DNA from: Myxococcota bacterium
Lineage (GTDB): Bacteria; Myxococcota; Polyangia; GCA-2747355; JAKLHH01
Length of the DNA: 8,110 bases
Assembly (NCBI GenBank): GCA_022710245.1
Contig: JAKLHH010000299.1
Location: 1-8,110, forward strand
Reading direction: 5' to 3'
Shown here: positions 1-4,330 of the stretch, one piece after another
How positions within the stretch are numbered: position 1 is the first letter of the stretch
Layout: each line of letters starts with the position of its first letter
Position numbers and translations under genes: made by a program
Notes under the pieces: model-generated
Told to the model about the DNA's origin: nothing
The model's input: the letters and a program-made list of their open reading frames with translations, nothing else
Databases searched by the model: none

Positions 1-3
1 GCC

Positions 4-378
4 ATGAACAAGCGAAGCTTCAGGCCGACGCCTGCCGAGCCGCCCGCCTACCCCACCGACGACGAGCTGCAGGCGCGCGATCGCCGCCAGCTGCTGCAGC
101 GCCTCGCCGCTCTCCTCGGCCTCGGGCTCCTCTTCCCTGGGACGGCCCTCGCGGGCGACAAGGCGAAGAAGAAGGACGAGAAGAAGAAGGAGGCGAAGAA
201 GAAGCTACGGCCGCCCGGCGTCGCGCCGCACCCGCACGCTGCGCTCGACGAGCAGGGAGACACGCCCGACAACAAGAAGAAGCCGGACAGCAAGAAGCCC
301 AGCAAGAAGCCCGACAAGAAGCCGGACCTGCCGCCGCCCGGGGTCCCGCCGCACCCGCACGCTGCCATCGACGAGTAG
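4..378 (+). CDS. Small exported Lys/Pro/His-rich protein with a duplicated 14-residue motif
   Basis: This gene encodes 124 residues of unrecognised function. Residues 1-25 are a polar leader. R27-R28-Q-L-L-Q followed by a hydrophobic stretch (about 34-50) and TALA|GD is a plausible Tat-type signal peptide with cleavage after A50; it fits the RRxxL pattern, but the position after RR is not the usual S/T-flanked form, so Sec export is possible. The mature part is extremely Lys-rich (KKKDEKKKEAKKK, then KKP/DKKP repeats). It contains PPGVAPHPHAALDE at 70-83 and PPGVPPHPHAAIDE at 111-124, the second forming the exact C-terminus. The mature protein is probably disordered and cationic. It could bind anionic envelope polymers, nucleic acid, or metal through its HPH motifs, but none of this is shown. 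Only 3 bases precede the ATG, so the ribosome site is not visible and the frame could start further upstream. Confidence 0.7.
   Translation: MNKRSFRPTPAEPPAYPTDDELQARDRRQLLQRLAALLGLGLLFPGTALAGDKAKKKDEKKKEAKKKLRPPGVAPHPHAALDEQGDTPDNKKKPDSKKPSKKPDKKPDLPPPGVPPHPHAAIDE
211..375 (+). repeat. Two 42-bp in-frame copies of a PPGVxPHPHAAxDE-coding unit
   Basis: The two direct copies lie at 211-252 and 334-375, inside the small exported protein gene. They encode 14 residues each, with 12 identical (A to P at the fifth position, L to I at the twelfth). The spacer between them is 81 bp of Lys/Pro/Asp-rich coding sequence. The copies differ at several bases but keep the protein motif, which suggests the motif is under selection rather than being a recent slippage product. 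Confidence 0.8.
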
Positions 379-432
379 CAAGCCGCTGCGGGCGCGCACT
401 CCTCCCTCCGTCTGGGAGATCGTACCGACCCT

Positions 433-546
433 CTAGCGCCCGCCCTGACCTCGGTAGGCTTTCTCGTTCCTCCGTCGGTGCTTGTTCTTGGGCCTGCTGC
501 GCTTGGACTTCCCGATCGAGGTCCGCTTGCGATCGTGCTTCTCCAT
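433..546 (-). CDS. 37-residue very basic small protein
   Basis: This short minus-strand ORF runs from ATG at 546 to TAG at 433. It encodes MEKHDRKRTSIGKSKRSRPK followed by NKHRRRNEKAYRGQGGR. About half of the residues are Lys, Arg or His. The main support is a strong Shine-Dalgarno sequence, AGGGGAGG, 6 bases before the ATG. No hydrophobic segment is present, so it is probably a cytosolic nucleic-acid or ribosome-binding peptide. The composition is reminiscent of tiny ribosome-associated proteins such as bTHX, but I see no convincing alignment to any family. It converges on the Lys-rich exported protein gene, whose stop is 54 bases away. A weak TTGACC -35-like element lies upstream on the minus strand near 647-652, without a good -10. 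It could still be a chance ORF. Confidence 0.5.
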   Translation of the reverse strand: MEKHDRKRTSIGKSKRSRPKNKHRRRNEKAYRGQGGR

Positions 547-552
547 GCGACG

Positions 553-560
553 CCTCCCCT
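553..560 (-). promoter_or_regulatory. Ribosome binding site of the 37-residue ORF
   Basis: The minus-strand sequence AGGGGAGG ends 6 bases before the ATG at 546. This is near-ideal complementarity and spacing for the anti-Shine-Dalgarno sequence, and it is the main reason for calling the small ORF. Confidence 0.55.
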
Positions 561-932
561 CGTGGCTGGTGCAAGGGGAGGACCAGGTGTCCACCGGCGT
601 CATCACTTCCGTCAGCCATCTCCGAAGTCGAAAGCGCCGTCAGCACCGGGTCAAGCGCTCGACCAGAAATAGCTCGCACCTCCTCCCGCACCGGCGCGTG
701 TCCTGAGCGGAAGTCGTGAGCTGGGAGCCGGACGAGAAGCGAAGGAGGAGATGACTCTCGCGGGTCGCTTGACCGCGACCCAACCCTGGCCCCACCGAGC
801 GACCTCGCGGCAACCAGACGGTTGACGCAGGGACGCTCACCCACTGCCCGGCCTCAGGCTGCGCCACCGGCCGCTCCCAGCAGACGCACGACACTCGAGG
901 TCCTGAGCTGAGCCTGAGATCTTTGACCTGTC
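561..932. other. Stretch without a convincing gene
   Basis: No ORF here has protein-like composition or a credible start. The longer frames on the minus strand (for example one spanning 640-894) are rich in Arg, Ser and Cys and look like shadows. A plus-strand ORF of 24 codons at 751-825 has a perfect AGGAGG, but only 2 bases from its ATG, which is too close for normal initiation. The stretch may carry the leader of the small minus-strand gene and regulatory sequence for the lipoprotein gene downstream. Confidence 0.4.
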
Positions 933-976
933 GCCGCCCACCCGGGAACCCGCTGCTGTCACCTCGGGTGGGCGGC
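933..976. repeat. Perfect 12-bp inverted repeat with 20-base loop
   Basis: GCCGCCCACCCG (933-944) is the exact reverse complement of CGGGTGGGCGGC (965-976). The pair lies about 70 bases before the L,D-transpeptidase start codon. No T-tract follows on either side; on the plus strand it is followed by a C/T-rich run. It could be a protein-binding site, a leader hairpin of the lipoprotein mRNA, or a terminator without a U-tract. Confidence 0.65.
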
Positions 977-1044
977 TCCCTTCCTCTCCCTCCCCCTTCG
1001 GTTCAGGCTTGCGACCCGCTCGCCAGGTCGGCGATAACCTCCGC

Positions 1045-1977
1045 ATGAGGTGCCCCGGGTCGCTGCTGGTCCTCGCGCTGGTCGCCTGTGAGGCCGCCCC
1101 CTCGCCCTCACCGTCGCCCGACGCGCTCGCGCTCCCCGACTCGCGCGTGGACCTGCCGCGGCCCGATCTCCTGCAGGCCGAGGCGCAGCGGCGCAAGCTG
1201 CAGATCTCCGTCGAGGGCACCGGCCGCGTGGACTCCGCTGGCGGCGAGATCTCCTGCCCCGATCGGTGCGAGGCGCAGCTCCCCTCCGGCGCGCGGGTGA
1301 GCCTGAGCGTGCAGCCAGGCCTCGGGCACCGCCTCGCCAGCTGGAGCGGCGCCTGCACCGGGACCGGTCCCTGCGAGCTGCTCCTCGACCGCGACCTCGT
1401 GGCGACCGCGCGCTTCGAGCAGATCGACCCGCGCTGGGACCCGTCGGTGAGCCCGGCCGACTGCAAGGCCGCCTGGGGCACCCAGGGCGAACTCCTCTCT
1501 CCCTGCGACGTCGTCCGCGATCACTACGTCGTGGTGCGCAAGAGCAAGCGCAACCTCGCGCTCTGCGACCACGGCGCGCTGACGACGGCCTACCCCGTCG
1601 GGCTCGGCTTCGCGCCGGTCGGAGACAAGGTGCAGCAGGGCGACGGCAAGACCCCCGAGGGCGTCTTCTTCATCGCCGAGCTGGTCCCCGACTCGACGTA
1701 CTACAAGGCCTTCCTGATCAGCTACCCCGACGCGGCGGACGCGGCGCGCGGGCTCGCCGCGGGGCTGATCGACGCCGCCCAGGCTGCGGCGATCACCAAG
1801 GCACAGGCCGCCTGCCAGGCGCCGCCCCAGTCGACGAAGCTGGGCGGCGTCATCGAGCTGCACGGCAACGGCGGCAGCATCGACTGGACCGCCGGCTGCG
1901 TCGCGGTGGAGGATCTCTACCTCGACAAGCTCTGGGCGACGCTGGGAGTGGGGGACACGATCGTGATCCTGCCCTGA
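1045..1977 (+). CDS. Lipoprotein L,D-transpeptidase (YkuD) with Cys-rich B-repeat-like domain
   Basis: The product has 310 residues. I chose the ATG at 1045 over an in-frame TTG at 1009 because it puts a lipoprotein signal directly at the N-terminus: a short hydrophobic run ending LVAC, with lipidated C15. A Pro/Ser linker follows. Residues about 53-125 form an InlB B-repeat-like domain (GxGRVDSAGGEISC, LASWSGAC, VATARFE) with four cysteines (C71, C75, C104, C110) that could form disulfides. Residues about 160-310 are a YkuD catalytic domain with GDGKTPEG (199-206) and HGNGGSIDWTAGC, giving catalytic H273 and C285. YkuD enzymes make 3-3 peptidoglycan cross-links or attach proteins to peptidoglycan from a tetrapeptide donor. 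This one would act in the periplasm, anchored to a membrane. The gene is convergent with nhaR, 3 bases from its stop. The ribosome site is weak. Confidence 0.88.
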   Translation: MRCPGSLLVLALVACEAAPSPSPSPDALALPDSRVDLPRPDLLQAEAQRRKLQISVEGTGRVDSAGGEISCPDRCEAQLPSGARVSLSVQPGLGHRLASWSGACTGTGPCELLLDRDLVATARFEQIDPRWDPSVSPADCKAAWGTQGELLSPCDVVRDHYVVVRKSKRNLALCDHGALTTAYPVGLGFAPVGDKVQQGDGKTPEGVFFIAELVPDSTYYKAFLISYPDAADAARGLAAGLIDAAQAAAITKAQAACQAPPQSTKLGGVIELHGNGGSIDWTAGCVAVEDLYLDKLWATLGVGDTIVILP

Positions 1978-1980
1978 CCC

Positions 1981-2883
1981 TCAGCCGGCGAAGAGCTCCT
2001 CGCGCGCGGCGGCCGTGATCGCCACCACGGCCGGGTGCTTGAGGCGGCGCTCGAGCGAGATGGCGTAGAAGCGCTCGCTCACCTCGGCGAGCCGCCCCAC
2101 GACCCTGACCCCGTACTGGCGGCAGACCTCCCGCTCCAGCACGTGCGGCGCGGCGAAGAGACCGAGGCCGTCCTGCCCGAACGCCTTGAGCAGGGCGCTG
2201 TCGTCGAACTCGGCCTCCACGCGGGGGCGCAGGCCACGCTGCTCGAGCCACTGCTCGAGGCCGCGGCGCAGGCTGCTCTCCGGCCCCGGCATCAGGAACG
2301 GCGCGCCGTCGAGGCTGCGCGGGAAGCCCGGGCGGAGCCGGCGGGCGAGCTCGGGCGCGCCGAAGATGGTGACCGGCGACTCCCCGAGGAGGTGGCTGAA
2401 GGCGCGCACGCTCACCGACGGCGGCAGCGGCGCGTCGGTGAGCACCAGGTCGAGCTCGTGCAGCGAGAGCTGCGCGAGGAGGTGCTCGGGCTTCCCCTCG
2501 CGGCAGCCGAGCAGGACGGGCGCCTCCAGCCGTTCGGCCGGCCGCAGGAGCTCCCGCACGATCAGCTTGGGGACCGCGTCGGCGACCCCCACCGTGAAGC
2601 GGAGCGGCTTGCCGGTGGGGCGGCCGCGGACGGTGTCGAGGAGCTCGCGCCCCAGCGCGAAGATCTCGTCGGCGTAGCGGTAGACGACCCGCCCGAGCTC
2701 GGTCATCACCAGGCGGCGCCCGCTGCGCTGGAGCAGGCGCTCGCCGAGCGCGTCCTCGAGCGCGTGGATCTGGGCGCTGATGGTGGAGTGCCGCAGGCGG
2801 AGCGCGGCCGCCGCGGGCGCCAGCCCTCCCTCGCGGACGACGGTGTGGAAGTAGAGCAGGTGGTGATAGTTGAGCCACTCCAT
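1981..2883 (-). CDS. nhaR: LysR-family transcriptional regulator, NhaR-like
   Basis: The product has 300 residues, the usual length for LysR proteins. An N-terminal winged HTH spans about 3-62 (NYHHLLYFHTVVREGG, then AAAALRLRHSTISAQIHALE). It is followed by TELGRVVYRYADEIFALGRELL, which resembles the linker helix of E. coli NhaR closely. Further NhaR-like blocks are GVADAVPK (99-106), LHELDLVLTDAPLP (141-154) and EFDDSALLKAFG (225-236). E. coli NhaR activates the Na+/H+ antiporter gene nhaA in response to Na+; no antiporter lies in this window. Here the gene is divergent from raiA and the ion channel, so these are its likely targets together with itself. The ATG at 2883 has no Shine-Dalgarno sequence, and a TATAAG element ends 8 bases before it. 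Family assignment is strong; the specific sodium-sensing role is inferred. Confidence 0.9.
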   Translation of the reverse strand: MEWLNYHHLLYFHTVVREGGLAPAAAALRLRHSTISAQIHALEDALGERLLQRSGRRLVMTELGRVVYRYADEIFALGRELLDTVRGRPTGKPLRFTVGVADAVPKLIVRELLRPAERLEAPVLLGCREGKPEHLLAQLSLHELDLVLTDAPLPPSVSVRAFSHLLGESPVTIFGAPELARRLRPGFPRSLDGAPFLMPGPESSLRRGLEQWLEQRGLRPRVEAEFDDSALLKAFGQDGLGLFAAPHVLEREVCRQYGVRVVGRLAEVSERFYAISLERRLKHPAVVAITAAAREELFAG

Positions 2884-2891
2884 GCCCGGAG

Positions 2892-2897
2892 CTTATA
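2892..2897 (-). promoter_or_regulatory. Possible -10 element of nhaR (leaderless?)
   Basis: The minus strand reads TATAAG at 2897-2892, within GATATAAGC. Transcription would start close to the ATG at 2883, giving a leaderless or nearly leaderless message, which agrees with the missing Shine-Dalgarno sequence. No good -35 is present at 16-18 bases, as is common for activator-dependent promoters. Confidence 0.35.
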
Positions 2898-2910
2898 TCG
2901 AGAAAATCGA
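2898..2910. promoter_or_regulatory. Candidate LysR-type operator (T-N11-A)
   Basis: TCGAGAAAATCGA is a T-N11-A element with the palindromic arms TCGA/TCGA, the layout typical of LysR recognition boxes. It sits in the AT-rich nhaR-raiA divergent region. It overlaps the -35 of the plus-strand promoter and abuts the possible nhaR -10, so a bound regulator could affect both genes. ATCGA also occurs as a direct repeat here with a 9-bp period. Confidence 0.5.
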
Positions 2911-2934
2911 CAGCTTCCAGTCAGTTTTTCTAAT
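2907..2934 (+). promoter_or_regulatory. Sigma70-like promoter of the raiA-channel unit
   Basis: TCGACA (2907-2912, 5 of 6 to consensus), a 16-base spacer and TCTAAT (2929-2934, 5 of 6) form a good housekeeping-type promoter in an otherwise GC-rich region. It lies about 57 bases before the raiA ATG. The overlapping T-N11-A dyad suggests control by the divergent NhaR-like protein. Confidence 0.6.
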
Positions 2935-2991
2935 TGCTCGTCACATGCCCCCGGCGCATCTCTACTCCGACGAGCCAGAGGAGACAGCACG

Positions 2992-3417
2992 ATGAAGATC
3001 ACCATCCGGGGACACGCGCTGGAGTTGACCGACGACGACCGCGAGCTCATCGAGCGACGGCTGCGCTTCGCGCTCGGCCGCTTCGAGGGCGCGGTGCGCA
3101 CGGTCAAGGTCCGACTGCGGGACGTGAACGGGCCGCGGGGAGGCCAGGACAAGCGCTGCGGGGTCGAGCTGCGCGGCGATGGGCTGGGGACGCTCCGCGT
3201 GGAGGCGGCGGCCGACACCGCGCTCGCCGCCGCGGCTCGCGCGGCCGAGGTGGCCGGTCGCGCCCTCGCCCGCGCCCTGGAGCGGCGGAGCTGGCAGGGC
3301 GCGCGCGGTCCCGGCGGCGAGCCTCCCGCAGCGCCGCGCGGGAGCGCCCCTCCGGCGGACGCTCGCGGCGCGGCTGACCTGCACCCTGGGCCGCCAGCAC
3401 CGGCGCCTGGCGCCTGA
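2992..3417 (+). CDS. RaiA/HPF-family ribosome-associated (hibernation) protein
   Basis: The product has 141 residues. Residues 1-about 100 fit the short RaiA/HPF fold: MKITIRGHALELTDDDRELI, then RRLRFALGRFEGAVRTVKVR, the loop DVNGPRGGQDKRCGVEL (44-60), and a closing Ala/Arg-rich helix. Members bind the small ribosomal subunit near the decoding centre and silence or protect ribosomes under stress. Residues about 105-141 are a Pro/Ala/Gly-rich tail with no domain; the long HPF C-terminal dimerisation domain is missing. The start is supported by AGAGGAG about 8 bases upstream. The gene lies divergent from nhaR and 13 bases before the ion channel, so the two are probably cotranscribed. This links translation silencing with ion stress, by inference. 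Confidence 0.85.
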   Translation: MKITIRGHALELTDDDRELIERRLRFALGRFEGAVRTVKVRLRDVNGPRGGQDKRCGVELRGDGLGTLRVEAAADTALAAAARAAEVAGRALARALERRSWQGARGPGGEPPAAPRGSAPPADARGAADLHPGPPAPAPGA

Positions 3418-3430
3418 TCGCCTGCCAGCC

Positions 3431-4330
3431 ATGGTCGAGCTCGCTCGCCGCCTGACTCACCACCGCTGGTTCTCGCGCCTGGTGCTCGGGCTCATCCTCG
3501 CCAGCGCGGCGCTGGTCGCCGCGGAGACCTCGGCCTCGCTGGTTCGCCGCGCGGGGCCCATCCTCGAGCTGCTGCAGGGCCTGGTGCTCGCGGCGTTCGT
3601 GGCGGAGCTTGGCCTCCGCCTGCTGGCGAGCGCCCGCCAGCCGCGCGCCTTCCTGCGCGACGGGTGGAATCTCTTCGACCTCACGGTGGTGCTCGCCTCG
3701 CTGCTGCCCAGCGTGGGGCCGCTCGCCACCGTCGCCCGCCTCGCCCGCGTGCTGCGGGTGGCTCGGCTGGTCTCTGCCTCGCGCGAGCTGCGTCTCATCG
3801 TCGGGACCATGCTGAGGTCGATCCCGTCGCTGGGGCACGTCGCCCTGCTGCTCGCGCTGCTGCTCTTCATCTACGCCGTGCTCGGCGTGCACTGGTTCCG
3901 CGACACCGACCCGTCGCGCTTCGGCGGGCTGGGTCCGGCGCTGCTCACCCTCTTCCAGGTCCTCACCCTCGAGGGCTGGGTGGAGGTCCAGCGCGGCGTG
4001 GCCGCGGCGCACCCGCTCTCCTGGCTCTACTTCGCGAGCTTCATCCTGGTGGCGGTCTTCGTGGTGGTGAACCTCTTCATCGCGGTGGTGCTGAACAACC
4101 TGGAGGAGGTCCGCGCCGAGCTCGCTCGCGACGCCGAGGAGCGAGCCCCGGCCGCGAGCCGCCCGGCGCCGTTCTCCCGCGCGGCGGCCACCAGCGGCTG
4201 GAGGCCGCTGCAGCACCCGGCCCGCTCGGCGTTGCCGGGCGGACGGCGCGAGGACGGTGCGGGGAGGCGGCGGGGAGGAGCAGACGAAGCGCTGCCGGTG
4301 TCGCACCGGCAGCGCGGCGGCGGAGGCTAG
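3431..4330 (+). CDS. Single-domain voltage-gated cation channel (BacNav/CavMr type)
   Basis: The product has 299 residues with six membrane helices and a re-entrant pore, the layout of homotetrameric bacterial NaChBac-family channels (ion_trans). S1 is about 14-31. S2 is about 44-66, with the charge-transfer residues E59 and R63. S3 has the WNLFD motif (79-83). S4 carries R103, R106, R109 and R112 at every third position. S5 is about 137-156. The pore helix and filter are LFQVLTLEGWVEV (174-186), and S6 is about 197-222, ending VVNLFIAVVLNN. A short charged helix (about 224-237) may be the start of a cytosolic coiled coil. The tail to 299 is low-complexity. The filter has Gly after Glu (TLEGW), unlike TLESW in sodium-selective NaChBac and like the calcium channel CavMr, so Ca2+ selectivity is possible. 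The ATG at 3431 is chosen because the frame upstream overlaps raiA; the ribosome site is weak. The last codons run through the fusA terminator hairpin. Confidence 0.88.
   Translation: MVELARRLTHHRWFSRLVLGLILASAALVAAETSASLVRRAGPILELLQGLVLAAFVAELGLRLLASARQPRAFLRDGWNLFDLTVVLASLLPSVGPLATVARLARVLRVARLVSASRELRLIVGTMLRSIPSLGHVALLLALLLFIYAVLGVHWFRDTDPSRFGGLGPALLTLFQVLTLEGWVEVQRGVAAAHPLSWLYFASFILVAVFVVVNLFIAVVLNNLEEVRAELARDAEERAPAASRPAPFSRAAATSGWRPLQHPARSALPGGRREDGAGRRRGGADEALPVSHRQRGGGG
4289..4315. terminator. Hairpin between the convergent channel and EF-G-like genes
   Basis: GCGCTGCCGGTG (4289-4300), loop TCG, CACCGGCAGCGC (4304-4315) is a perfect 12-bp stem with a 3-base loop. It starts 11 bases past the EF-G-like stop on the minus strand and is followed there by TTCGTCTGCTCC, a weak T-containing run. 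It lies inside the last codons of the channel gene, so it is best read as the transcription terminator or 3'-end stabiliser of the EF-G-like mRNA. It could block transcription from both sides. Confidence 0.65.

Noticed and set aside
402..418. CTCCC/GGGAG 5-bp hairpin between the two left-end genes
   Set aside because: The stem is too short and no T-tract follows; it is not supportable as a terminator.
751..825. A 24-codon plus-strand ORF preceded by AGGAGG
   Set aside because: The ribosome site is only 2 bases from the ATG, and the peptide has no notable composition; probably chance.
20..844. A 274-codon minus-strand frame across the left end
   Set aside because: It is low-complexity Arg/Ala/Ser sequence with no credible start, opposite the Lys-rich exported protein gene and overlapping the small basic ORF in a different frame.
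1009..1044. Upstream TTG start giving a 322-residue L,D-transpeptidase
   Set aside because: It would add 12 polar residues before a lipoprotein signal that starts properly at the ATG at 1045.
1850..2878. A 342-codon minus-strand frame overlapping nhaR
   Set aside because: It is Arg/Pro/Ala-rich shadow sequence; the frame of nhaR has the full LysR family signature.
2035..3417. A long plus-strand frame that runs into raiA from inside nhaR
   Set aside because: The part before 2992 is antisense to nhaR. raiA has its own promoter, ribosome site and ATG, and its family domain starts at that ATG.
3179..3430. N-terminal extension of the channel frame
   Set aside because: The extension is antisense-like Arg/Pro-rich sequence within raiA; the membrane protein begins naturally at the ATG at 3431.
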